From: Lepraria neglecta
Taxonomy: Eukaryota > Ascomycota > Lecanoromycetes > Lecanorales > Stereocaulaceae
Length of the DNA: 64,000 nt
Direction: 5' to 3'
NCBI GenBank assembly: GCA_033220425.1
Contig: CM065649.1
Span: 4,216,001 to 4,280,000, forward strand
Under the pieces are notes generated by a model. The model was given only the letters and a program-made list of their open reading frames with translations, did not search any database and was not told the DNA's origin. The stretch's first letter is position 1; every line of letters begins with the position of its first letter. The translations under genes were made by a program, and so were the position numbers. Shown one piece after another: positions 45,224 to 55,600 of this stretch.

Positions 45224-45530
45224 GAAGGGTTCACCCCTCAACCGGCAGAAACCCCCAACCGGCAGGCCTTGTAGGGCTGTCACCCGGAACTCTCGATTTT
45301 TCTACCCCGGGGTACAGCTCTAGGGGTCTATTAGTGCCCGAACAGCGAAAATTTACAGTACTCTATAGCTCGCCAACTGGACAAGTTTCGATAAAGGTTT
45401 TAGTACAAAAATTATAGAGATATGTAAGACCTATAATAATATACGCGAAAATATTTTCTCAAACGCTATATCTGTAGAGTTAGGGAGGGGCTGCCGGCTG
45501 GGGTTCTGCCGGTTGAGGGGTGAACCCTTC
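45224..45530. mobile_element. MITE copy C: complete, 44-bp terminal inverted repeats
   Basis: Left end GAAGGGTTCACCCCTCAACC and the complementary right end are flanked by TA (45222-45223 and 45531-45532). The subterminal word CAACCGGCAG is repeated twice at the left end, with counterparts at the right. Length 307 bp, no coding capacity; the interior matches copy B in the opposite orientation. It sits immediately upstream of the methyltransferase-like gene. Confidence 0.9.
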
Positions 45531-46012
45531 TACAGACTTACGCGCCTTTTCCAAGTTGCTGTCTGTGGGTGGTTAGGAGACGTTCTTTCCTTTGAGTCCG
45601 GATAATTCTTTACTGCTGGTTATGAACATGTGTGAACAGTGAAGTTAATCTCATGCTGTTTTACGAACTAGCTATCCTTGTAATGCGTCGTCGCCGGGGC
45701 TTCCTCCCACTTCCGGGGGCACAACAGCGCTGAGATGCGACATATCGTCGTCTCAAGTCCTCGTTGTTGGTCTGAGACAAAACATTGCTCTGGTCCGGAC
45801 ATCTCTCTCGGTCGCAAACTGATCACACAAGTTGCTAGTTCTCCGGGAAGTCTTCTTTGAGGTTTCATTACATTTACGGTAGCTTTGAGGTCTATATTTT
45901 GCCGATCTGACAACGATTACTATCTTCTCTTGACTGTTGGAAAACGCCAATTACAAACATTCATAGGGTATCAGATCGCAATGCATACTTCTCCAAACGG
46001 TGTGAATCCAAA
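45531..46012. other. intergenic, no gene seen
   Basis: Flank between MITE C and the 3' end of the helical protein gene; chance frames only. Confidence 0.45.
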
Positions 46013-47335
46013 TTAAAAACAACCCATCCAAGCACAGCAGTTCCTCCAGCACCTTGGATGATCGCCAGAGTGGCGTATGTGACATGGACATTTCAGCTCC
46101 GGGTGCAGGAAATCTAATGCGTGTTTCGCGACAGATTCCGTGATAGTCGAACGATTCCTATGGACTACCCCAGTGCTCGGCGGAGTATTAGGCCACTGGG
46201 GTTGTTGTAAGTACGAAGGTTGATAATATGGTTGGGAGAACACTGGCAAGAAGATAGGCTGAAGGGGTGGGGCTACGAAGCCACCTGACTGCAGGCTGTG
46301 AGGGTAATTCGGAAAGAGACCTTGAGGGTTAGGTAGGACGCTTGGCTGTGGCTTGGGCGCATTCTGAATGTTGTTCGGAAGAGGAGATTGAAGGTTTGGC
46401 ATGCCGTCCGAATCCCTACTGGGCCCCGGTTTGGAGGACTGTACTACAGGCAGAACCCTTTCCTCGACATCTTGTATCTTTTCTTGGTTATACCTTTTCC
46501 CGCCCGCCTCACTGTAAGGTGGTGGTGCAGAGACCAAGGTTGAGTGGCTCTGGGAAAGGGTTATTTCCCGGATCATAAGAATTGGTGGCTCTATTGACTC
46601 ACTCTAGGTTTCTGGAGCTTCTTGATAGAAGATGGGGTGGTTCTGCCTGCTGCTGTGACGGTTGAGCCGGTAATAGAACTGCGACTGCGAATGGTCGAAT
46701 ATGTTCGTGATTGATCTGAGGATCGGCCCGGCCGAGACTCCATCGTGTGGTAAGAGCGCAGACCACCATGGTCGCTAGTCACTGAATCCACATCCTTCCC
46801 AAAAATTAGTCTGCGTTCTGCATGGGGTGTTTGAGAATGGTCTCACCAAGGCGTTATCGCACAATTCTTGTATAGACCGCAGTTTCGTTTGTGCTAGCGG
46901 CAGCAATTTTGAGATCTTGATCATTTGCAAGCAGAATAGGAACCAGTTGTCTTCCAGCCTTTTCCCTAGATCCTTATCCCATTTCTTCTTCTTTTGGGCT
47001 TTCTTGGCGACCTCACTGCATGTATTGATATGGGTGGTGGCTGCACTGAGCGCGGACTGGAGGGCTTCACTTTGTTTTGCCGAAATATTCTCCACGTACT
47101 GCTTGATAATTTCCGCAAGCGTGTTCCCAATACCACTCTCTACTGCTCTCTCGAGACCAGCTTCAAGGGTGATGATACCCTCTGGAATGCTAACGCTGCG
47201 AATATCTTGAAGCAACGGGGGTATCTGATCAAACGCTTTGACACATTGATCAGCTAGGAGTGAAGCTGGAGTGATGCTAGTAGAACTCATTCCGACGTTG
47301 GATAGATTGATAAATGACGATCTGAAGGACTTCAT
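46013..47335 (-). CDS. hypothetical protein: helical N-domain, Pro-rich linker, cysteine-rich tail
   Basis: Three exons, complement(46013..46549, 46603..46794, 46847..47335), 405 aa, all introns phase 0 and 52-53 nt. ATG at 47335 (MKSFRSSF). Residues 20-165 form an all-helical domain (LLADQCVKAFDQIPPLL, KAQKKKKWDKDLGKRLEDNW, MIKISKLLPLAQTKLRSI). Residues 165-230 are Ser/Thr/Arg-rich, and 230-360 are Pro/Gln/Tyr-rich low complexity. The last 30 residues hold six Cys and three His (CPCHIRH, HPRCWRNCCAWMGCF), which could bind zinc or be lipidated. I do not recognise the family. It is divergent from the patatin gene 371 bp away, so co-regulation is plausible. Helical adaptor plus patatin is a combination known from fungal non-self defence, but that link is speculative here. 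Confidence 0.65.
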
Positions 47336-47706
47336 GTCGGTTGAAGGTTCGCAGCCTCGAGGAGTCTCGTCGGAAACGCTGCCAAAAAGCTAGTTCTAGA
47401 AGTAAGATTCAATGGCACCCAACCTAGTAGGGATCAACAATATCACTGTACTACCGATGCGATGCGACAATGGGATGGTGGGAACTGGGGGCCTCTACGA
47501 GCTTTATGCGGTGTGATTCGAAGCCCTTATGCAAGTCTCGTCACACTATCTGCAGGGGGCAAGGTCTCGATGCTGCGCCTTGTCAGGCCGCTTTTTAGAT
47601 ACTGAACTAGCCCTAATCTTCTTCCCCCCCATTGTCAAAATTGATTTAAAGCTCTGACTCATTCTTTGGGATAGCAACATTTGGCACATCATACTCGCAC
47701 TGAACC
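47336..47706. promoter_or_regulatory. divergent promoter: helical protein / patatin
   Basis: 371 bp between two divergent start codons. The sequence holds no further gene. Confidence 0.5.
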
Positions 47707-49073
47707 ATGGCCGAAAAATCTCAGCTCAAAATCCTCAGCCTAGGTAGGTATCTCCGCGTCCTAGTACCATTGGGCATCTCCAGTAAACTCGTTGCTAATG
47801 AGTAGTCTCGAAGATGGAGGTGGAATCCGGGGACTGTCCAGCTTGCTGATTCTAAAGCGAATCATGCACGGGATCGGAAGCCGTATGAATCCACGACGGC
47901 TGAACTTACAACCTTGCGAGTATTTCGATCTCATTGGAGGGACCAGTACAGGAGGGTGAGTTCTTCAAGTGAGCTAACTCCGCCTTCATCATGCGCTACT
48001 GACTCATGCAGCATCATTGCTATCATGCTAGGGCGCCTGAGAATGTCGGTGGATGAATGCATTGCAGAATATGCAGACCTGAGTAAGAAGGTCTTCTCGG
48101 AGAGGAAGCAGGGGGTATCAAAAGAGATGTTCAAGGCATCCAACCTAGAAGCTGCAATCAAGGGCGTCATAAAGAAGAAATTGGGAGATGACATGCAAGA
48201 TGCACCTTTGGAGGATCCTTTGGACGAAGAATGCTGTAAGACGTAAGAATTTCTATACCTTCTTGCCCTGCTACATGATTTACTAATCTATCATTAAATA
48301 GCCTTGTCTACACATTGCCAGAAAAGCACCCAGCTGGTGCAGGACCTCAGGCCCTTCGAACTTACACAATCGGAGCCCAGGCACCCATACCTTGCACAAT
48401 CTGGCAGGCCGCAAGGGCTACCTCTGCGGCACCCACATTCTTCAAGTCAGTTCGCTTTGGCATTCCTCCTTTGGCTTGGGTTGATGCTGGTATGGGCTTC
48501 AACAATCCTGCACGAGTAATCCTAGAAGAGGCGGGCAAGATCTGGAGAGATGATGATGACCACTTTGATCGCAGCCATATCGGCTGCCTGGTTAGCTTAG
48601 GAACCGGATATCCTACCGTCGCTCGTCTCGACACGGGTAGACTGAAGAACGAGATTCTCAGTCGTGTTGGTATACCCACAGATGCTATCGCGGTAATGCA
48701 GAGCATCATCACCAATACTGAGCCTGTAGCCGTGCAACTACGAGATGACCTTTCCGATAAAGTATACTACCGTTTCAATGTGGAACAAGGACTCCAAGCC
48801 ATTGAACTGTTTGACTACGAAGAGCTGGAAAACGTCTCTGCTGACACGAATAACTACCTTCTTCAGCGTGAAAGAGATGTCGACCGCTGTACACTTGCTA
48901 TGGCAAGGCTACCCTTACGAGATACTATTATGGAATCAGAAGGCTTGACCAAATTCCTGGTCCTACCTGGCGTTCCTCAGGACGAGCCTTGGAGAAGAGA
49001 GGTGAGTAGTAGCGGCATGTTCGTAAGCCCTACCTTTCCAATTCCAATAGACTGGAACAATCCCACCCGCTGA
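47707..49073 (+). CDS. patatin-like phospholipase
   Basis: Ser-Asp dyad lipid acyl hydrolase. join(47707..47743, 47814..47955, 48012..48242, 48302..49073), 393 aa. Intron 1 ends TCGAAG|AT, the only choice giving the oxyanion motif DGGGIRGLSSLLIL. The nucleophile elbow is GGTSTGG with Ser about residue 57, split by intron 2. The catalytic Asp is in WVDAGMGFNNPA (DAG rather than DGG/DGA). Also IPCTIWQAARATSAAPTFF, typical of fungal patatins, and VSLGTGYP. The C-terminus is uncertain: a 49-nt intron (49002..49050, GTGAGT...AATAG) would instead end the protein at 49086 with 381 aa. It is a stand-alone patatin without NACHT/NB-ARC or repeats. Such proteins act in lipid turnover or as effectors of cell death. 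Confidence 0.85.
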
Positions 49074-49087
49074 CCATAACATGTAGT

Positions 49088-49690
49088 GACCTCCAGAACT
49101 ACCGGGCCCAGAGCAAGTGCATGGAGGCATATAAACGCGAGATTGGTGGTTAGTCATACCATTACAAACCAATGTGCCAAGAAGATTAATATCCATGACA
49201 CTAAACCACATCCTCAGACACAGTAAAGATAGACTACCTCTGGGCGCGCCTCGTCCAGGCCGACATCCTCGACGAAGAAGGCCGCACCCTCTTATCCTAT
49301 GGCCTCAAATCCCTCTCCCACAACAGCCAACCCCACGACTTCCACCACCACAACACCTCCGAGGACTGCAAACTCAAGCGCATAGCCGACACCGTCAATC
49401 TCCACACAGCAAGCAACCGCAAGATCTGGGCCGCACACAAACTGTACCGCGCCCTGCGAGTAACACAGGAGGAATGCTTTACGGCTTCGAGTACGGATTA
49501 CCTTTGGAGTACGCATAGGCTAGCGGGGACGAGCAAAATGCTGGGGCTGCTGCAGGCGAGTTATGAGCTTTATTTGATGGCGAAGGAAGGGAGGATGAGG
49601 CAGCTAGGGCCGGAGCATAAGAGTTATTTGTATAGTGCGAAGGCGACGGAGAGGTTGTGGCAGCATTTGGTTAGGAATAATGTTGGTTAA
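49088..49690 (+). CDS. orphan two-exon reading frame downstream of patatin
   Basis: A frame starting in DLQNYRAQSKCMEAYKREIG (49088-49148) joins through a 69-nt intron (49149..49217, GTTAGT...CCTCAG) to a long open frame 49218-49690 (DYLWARLVQADILDEEGRTL ... YLWSTHRLAGTSKMLGL ... ERLWQHLVRNNVG). About 178 codons stay open with good coding character and an abrupt GC-rich codon-third-position shift midway. There is no early Met, so the 5' end must be spliced from upstream or lost. It may be a C-terminal extension of the patatin gene, but no splice choice I found keeps frame. It could also be a fragment of another gene. No family recognised. Confidence 0.45.
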
Positions 49691-50186
49691 GTGTTTTAAA
49701 ATTGAGTCTCGTAAGTCTGTAGTCCCATTCTTTGTCTGAAAATGTTCGACCAGAGTCAAGGGTATTGGCCAACCGAAAGCCCCATGCGCTGGCTCTGCTG
49801 TGAGACCTGTTTGAACTTTACAAACATCTTGGACTCGGGACTCTTGAAAAGCCTGGCATTGCGCGGTACTGTTGTCTGGAAAGCACAGAAAACCCTTGAT
49901 ACGATTTCGTGCTTTCAGTTCTTATACACAAATCTATTGTGCTAGACATGAAATTTCCGACTGATAAAACAAAGATAAGTGGGGAGTCTTCTAAGGTGTG
50001 CGGAAATATAAACACTTCAAAATCATCACTCGGCCGGCGTAAGTGACCAATCCGCCATTCCAGCCGCCCTTTCAATGGAACTATAGAATAACAACAGTTC
50101 GTTATTATCCTGTGCTAGAAGTCGAAAATTCGAATCGCTAATAGGCCACCTCTACCTACAAAGACCTGACTCAGCGAGCCGACTTA
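49691..50186. other. intergenic, no gene seen
   Basis: Only short chance frames before the transposon-rich block. Confidence 0.4.
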
Positions 50187-50287
50187 GAAGGGTTCACCCC
50201 CCAAGTGCGCAAAACCCCCCAGTGCGCAAACCCCCCAAGTGCGCAACCCAGTCAGCCCTATAGGGTTGCGCACTTGGGGGGTGAACC
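50187..50287. mobile_element. MITE copy D: short form
   Basis: Left end GAAGGGTTCACCCCCCAAGT preceded by TA (50185-50186). The complementary right end reaches GGGGGGTGAACC and then meets TA (50288-50289), with the last four bases lost. The word AAGTGCGCAA (once AGTGCGCAA) is repeated three times at the left and once, inverted, at the right. About 101 bp. Confidence 0.8.
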
Positions 50288-50292
50288 TAGAC

Positions 50293-51175
50293 GGATTTAT
50301 CGCATAACCTTTGCGCGGGTAGCCTCCAAATTTGGGGGGCGGATACGCATAGACCACCCAGGACATAGACCCCCCCTAATACGGTTACCATTCTACAACG
50401 CCTTGGTCAATAGGCTTCAGACTCATTTCTCTGCGGGTTCTAATGGTGTTTGGAGAGCCTGTGAGTTCTGGGATGGTAGCGCTTGGTGGGGATGGCGTGA
50501 GACCTCGCCGTCGCCCGAGCTTTCCTCTCTACCCACTCCACCGACTTTTTGGCGGAAATATAATACGACGAAAGCGGAGGACCTGAATAGCACCGAGCTC
50601 GCTCAGATCTTTGGTGTATTTACAGCTAAAATTGGAGCGCATCTGGTGTTTACAAGGTCGTTGTGTTTCGTGCGATCCCATTTTTCATAGAATCGCAATA
50701 AAAAGTCTATTTAACACGTCTGCAGCTATGGTGACGTAGCATACTATATCTTCCCTCTATAAGCCCTCCTTCTTGGCCCTTTATAGTCTCTGTATAGTGC
50801 TGCTGTCGCTAATAAGATGCGGAGAAGCATGCGCATGCTGGTTAGTCTACGGCAGCAACACCACGCCGGCGGGGCTACCCAGTACGGCAAATATGATAGT
50901 GACAGTGAGGTTGATGTCGCTATGTAGTATGGACGACAGCGAGGTCTTATTCGTTAAGATCTAGGGGGGTCTATGTCCTGGGTGGGGTCTGTGCGTATCC
51001 GCCCCCCAAATTTGGGGCCCAACGGAATTGGCTGCCTCTTGCTGCCTCGTGACTGCCTCGGGGTGCCTCGGTGGCCCCTAGAGGCGCTCCTGAGCTAGCT
51101 TTCTGGCAACCCCCGCTTATAGCCCCGGGGGCCACTGAAGCGCCCCCGAGGCAGAAATATAATTCGCAGAGCTAT
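50293..51175. repeat. dispersed repeat G, copy 1, split by a younger insertion
   Basis: Outer parts 50293-50333 (GCATAACCTTTGCGCGGG ...) and 51008-51175 (GGGGCCCAACGGAAT, several GCCTC units, AGCTAGCTTTCTGGCAACCC, GAGGCAGAAAT) match, in inverted orientation, one contiguous stretch at 58195-58385. Between them lies the TIR element at 50334-51007. The GCCTC-rich part looks like the subterminal region of a transposon. Confidence 0.75.
50334..51007. mobile_element. 674-bp non-autonomous TIR element inserted into repeat G
   Basis: Terminal inverted repeats of about 46 bp begin GGGGGGCGGATACGCA and include CCAGGACATAGACCCCCC. AAATTT occurs directly outside both ends (50328-50333 and 51008-51013) and only once in the uninterrupted repeat at 58.3 kb, so it is the target duplication, at least 6 bp; shared G/C runs leave room for up to about 10-12. 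The interior carries an open frame of about 100 codons (50385-50690) with no recognised domain; no transposase seen. Confidence 0.85.
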
Positions 51176-51539
51176 CTTGTTACGAACCGTGCGTACTGGT
51201 ATCGTATATGGATGATTCTCAATAGGGATGGAGGTGCAACAGTGTAGGAGTATGAAGCAGGCTTCAAGTGATGCTAAGCGGGTCTGGTATATGGTCAGAT
51301 GATATATGTTCAGTGCCTAGCCTAAGAGATCTATCGCATGTAGCAAATAACAGATGATGAGTTGCTCCAAGCGGTGAGCGGTGCTCTGTATATATAGTAA
51401 TTTCTATAAAGTATAAAATCTGGCGTTCAAGAACGTGGACCAGTGCTACCTTACCTTCTGGAAGCGCCTTTTTATTAATATATAAGATGACGTGCTTCAG
51501 TACAGTATAGATATACTATTCACGGTATCAGTACCTATC

Positions 51540-52140
51540 CGTGCACCTGGCGAGCCAAGCTATAGTATTTTTTAACTTACTACGATGCTAAAAGAGAATA
51601 TGTCGGAGGATTTATTGACGCGACCTTCGGTATAAGCTTCTGGACTGCGCCAATTCTGGTTGCTTACTTATCTACCTCGAATGTTGCTGCCAGGTAGAAC
51701 GTAGTCTAAGTCTTTGAGATCACCGAGACGGACCTCATCAATGATAATTACATGGCTGGTTTGGCTCCACTGGAGCAAGACGTTGTTCGGTTTGATGTCT
51801 ATAATGTCCTAGCGGTTATTATTAAGGAAGCCGGGTGTATAAAGAGATCGGCCTAACTGGTATACACAATGTTCTGATGGTGCAGCTCAGCAAGACTACG
51901 TAATACATCTTCTAGAATCCGCTTTATAAGTAGTAGAGGCAAACCTTTTTAAGCTAGAGAGAGTAAATAGTCTTTGAGATATTCGTAGACGAACATTGAC
52001 CTGTCGGGGATTGTGTCTTATAAGAGACGCAGATAATGACTAGAGCCGAGCGCCCGTTACATATCTTCGTAGTATTTAAAGTCGGCCAAGACGTTCTTGA
52101 CTGCGAACTTCTGGTTCCATACCTGGCACAAAAGATGTCA
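51540..52140 (-). pseudogene. RIP-degraded protein kinase domain
   Basis: Reading the minus strand gives kinase landmarks in order: FAVKNV (ATP-binding Lys), YEYLKDYLLSL, RILEDVLRSLAELHHQNIVY, the catalytic loop DIKPNNVLLQW, a degraded activation segment start (IIIDEVRLGDL for DFG-like), and NWRSPEAYTEGRVNKSSDIF (APE helix and following Asp). The frame changes once near 51810. At least five stops interrupt it. Several fall where Gln would fit the context (DM*RALG, RLL*DTIP, SLA*KGLP), as C-to-T changes of CAG/CAA would produce. The local sequence is rich in TA. C-lobe remnants may continue to about 51200. The gene-like relatives are fungal Ser/Thr kinases with the DIKPNN loop. It lies directly next to repeat G and may have been carried by that element. 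Confidence 0.75.
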
Positions 52141-53878
52141 GCAAGTCTGCCCATACTAGCAACACAGCTTGTTGGGCACCCATAATATAAGATAGACGTG
52201 GGACGGCGGAACTTCCTTCGATTAAAGGACTCGCTTGATAAGGTAGTGTCGGCCGGACTACCCTACCAGCTTCTCATTGGCATGTATCGTGCATTGCGCT
52301 TCATGCTGCGTCAAGCCGTCGCCCGATATAGTGCTAATGTGGCGAGGAGTCCGAGAGCAGTCGGAAACAGAGTGTAGGCTGAGTTTAATGCACTCGCGCA
52401 CGGTAATAACCTGTTTGCAGGCAAACGGAATGTGTTGCAGTAGATATTTAGGAACGGAGAAACGCACCGTAGAAACATATCGTTAGCCGTCATACAAAGA
52501 CTAATTCCTATTCTCATCAAATGCTATTACGAGGCGCATGCGCCTTTTGCTCCACCACTTCCTACGTATCCCAGGCATCTTTCCTTCCATGCCATGGAAA
52601 TCCGAACATGGATATTATTGCTCTCTGCCATTTGGCAAGCAAATTACGTCGAGGGTTACACACTGTCTCTGCGATGTTTCCCAAACTCCAACTCGTGGTA
52701 GCTTCAGCTGGGCGATAAAGACCAGAAACCGCTGGACTGGGCAGCCACGCTAGGAATTCATCGGAGCTCCTCTCCGCGGTGCTTTCGGCTGTCCGACAAT
52801 GACGCTTGCTCATCGGAGCAGGAAAATTTTTTACCCACTTGCAAGAGCAAACCATACTTTTTGCTTTTTTTCCTTCCTTACAACACTTTCCTCCTCTTTG
52901 GAGGCCAAGTCGATATATCCAGGAGGATACAAACGACAGCGATCTCCGGCCGTTAGCTCGGTAATAATTCTTCCGAAAGGCAACGGATCAAAAGTCGACC
53001 GTTAGAAGCCCATCTTATGAAGGTTCCTGTCTCGCGCACTTTGGGGATTGCGGATTAGTGAAGCTGAACGCTGCTTTGGAAGCTATATAATAAATGTACC
53101 CTAGAGTGATCTCTATTACATTATCCCACAAACATCTATCATTTTCAAAACCTTCCTATTCGACTCAATAATCTGATTCTGAAAGAAACAAGGTTTTACG
53201 CCAAACAAATATCTGAATTACCACTCTTTTTCGGACCTTTATCATGGTTTGTCATGTTTCAATCTCTTTAAGCGTCGCTAATGTACGATTGTTTGTAGCC
53301 TGGGAAAAATGAGAAAAAGGGAAAGAAGAACACTGCAACGGTTCAGGATTATCTCGACGATATAGTAGCAGGTTTTGAGGGTCGTCCGTGTGTAATAATG
53401 TGATTCGTGGCTGCCAAAATCTTTGCCAATTGGTGCTCACCCTCGTGCGCCACCCATTGAGAATATCGCTTCTTCATACGGTCCAAGTTGTCCTCGATAT
53501 TAAGAATAGCGTTTCAGATGCGCATCTTTGTATCATCCAAAGCGTAAGGCTGTGCTGGCGTGGCCAAGAGATTCGAGTTCGAGTATCTAACTTGCTCTGA
53601 AGGTGTACATTAAATACAACGGCAAAGCAAAAAATGACGGCGGCAAACCAGACTGCAAGCAGCTAGATGGAATCAGTACTATGCGAATAGATAATATGTG
53701 TACATCATGTAGATACAGCCTCCAAAATAATGGCGCCTTTTTGATCATATACCGTCACTGCAATAATCAATAGTAACGTTAGTTCGTTAGGAATTCTTTT
53801 ACTCGTTCACCCCAAACGGCGGCTCTGATAAAAAGTCAGGCTCGCACCATTCCAGTAGAGCTCATGTGGATTGCATGC
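52141..53878. other. 1.7-kb stretch without a supported gene
   Basis: The left part is TA-rich and probably belongs to the same RIP-affected block as the kinase relic. From about 52500 onward composition returns to normal. Short frames at 52521-52855 and 53252-53600 have no features. Confidence 0.45.
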
Positions 53879-55130
53879 CTACCGTTTATATCGATGAAAG
53901 CCTGGTACATTACCATTTTTTAACCCATCAATGGCTTTAGCCATCTCCGGCCCAAGACCCATATCTTTGATCTCCTGCAGTGGGTACAAGTATAAGTGGA
54001 CGCTGAGTATCCTGCCACCGCTCTTCGGTAACGCAAATAGTGTCTGCAGCTCGCACCGCACATGGCAATTCTCCAAATCGAACTCCGTCTCCGTTGGCTC
54101 CTGGCCAGGGTATAAATGGTACTCTCCTCGTTCGCACAAGTTGTTGTTGGTAGCTATGGCCCAGTTAACGCGGCATTTGAAGTTACCAGGCTCCAACCTG
54201 CTGAAGTACCGGTCCATGCTCAGTGCGAGTTTCTCCTTGTAACCAGGCACGGGCTGGTGAGCGTCGCGCAACTTGATGCCCAGTTTTGACTGTGGGTCGA
54301 ATCCAACGGGATAGGCCCAGACGAAAGATTGTAAGCTATACCCATCGCAGTCTGGTGAGGGCAGCAGCATCAGGAAGTCCTCGTCGACGTTGCGATTGAT
54401 TTTCCGAAGGGTCTCGTATCGGTCTGCGGGAGCTGTGAGTGGCAATCTTTCGTTCGTGACCAGATTTTCTACAGCGCCGGCAGAGAAGTCAAGACGGAAG
54501 ATGGTAGGATAGCGGTGTGGGAGATACTCCTGCACCAGGAACTCATAGAGTTCATTAAGCATGCCCACTCCGGACTCGAGGCAGTCGAGGGCGCCAGGGT
54601 ACTGACGGATAATGTCCTGGCGTGCTTTTATCCGCTCGGCGTAGATACTGTCTATATGGATGATACAATTGATATCTGTTTTCTGGAGACCTTTTCATGT
54701 ATTAGCACAAGGAGTCTGTCCCAAGTTGGCTGAACGGCGAGTCCACCCACCCATCGTGAGGAAATACTTTGGACTGAACTTGTAGATGCGCAATGGCTCA
54801 ACTGCTCGGTAATCGAGGTCATGCAGAGGTGTGACCTTGCCCATAGATTCCCAAGCCGAGCTGCCACGCGAATCCTCGTTCTCATTGATACCGAGGCCCT
54901 CAGCTGGATTCGAAAGCTATAAGGGGTCAGTCGAAGAGACGAAAGACCGGTATCACCAGCTCACATAGACTTACCGTTTGCTTTCGAGATGGTCCTTCCG
55001 GACGTGACAGTGACAATCGATACTCGTCCATAAACTTCCGTACCGCGAAATACAATACAGCAATGCCTGTGACTTGAAGCAGCATCCAAGCCACATCTTT
55101 ACCGAAGATGAGTATCGTAGTCTGGGTCAT
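53879..55130 (-). CDS. heme-dependent oxidative N-demethylase-like protein (HODM_asu-like, formerly DUF3445)
   Basis: Complement of exons 53879..54690, 54751..54916 and 54975..55130, 377 aa. The second intron (GTGGGT...GAAAAG|GT) is the only choice that yields the family's MGLQKTD segment. Residues 10-32 (DVAWMLLQVTGIAVLYFAVRKF) form a membrane anchor absent from bacterial relatives. Family signs: KVTPLHDLDYRAVEP, FSPKYFLTMGL, YLPHRYPTIF, FLMLLPSPDCDGYSLQSFVW, RVNWAIATNNNLCE, and RCELQTLFALPKSGG followed by LSVHLYLYPLQEI. Characterised bacterial members belong to a heme-containing enzyme that removes methyl groups from dimethylamine-type substrates; the fungal role is unknown. It is tandem with an amine/amino-acid permease 470 bp upstream, consistent with uptake followed by oxidation of a methylated amine. 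Confidence 0.85.
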
Positions 55131-55600
55131 TGTGACGATTGCCGGTTGACGCCGCTAAGGTGTTGGCTTTGGTTCTACCTTTCGAGAGCCATTTGTAAAA
55201 GAGGAGAGGAAGATAGAAAAGGTAAGCAACTGTAAAAAGGCTAACCACTAGGCTAGAAGCGCCCAGTTACAAACTGCTTATTCTCGCCTATCACATTCGT
55301 TTCAGGTAATCCACGGGAAAAAGTCGACTCGGGGTCGGCCATGCGGGAGTTGTCTCAGCGGGAACTACAATATACGTATAATATGATATTTTTAATTTCT
55401 ACAATCAGAATAATTGAGCTCAAAGCTCTTGATTCCTTTAATTAGGAAGAAATGGTCTAAAAGCTTTTCGAAAAGCAACACCGACTGATTGCAGGGCAAC
55501 ACCGTACCACTGAGCCCGCTATCTACTTTCCTTTACCATAGAATAGTCTTTCATGTGAGACAGAACGATTGAAGGTTTCACCCTCTCATTGGACCCCCTC
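55131..55600. other. intergenic between HODM-like gene and permease
   Basis: Promoter of the HODM-like gene. At 55570, GAAGGTTTCACCC differs by one base from the MITE terminus GAAGGGTTCACCC and may be a worn end, but no partner end is seen. Confidence 0.45.

Noticed and set aside
46013-52140. Starship giant transposon carrying patatin and other cargo
   Set aside because: No DUF3435 tyrosine-recombinase captain or Starship-type ends in the window.
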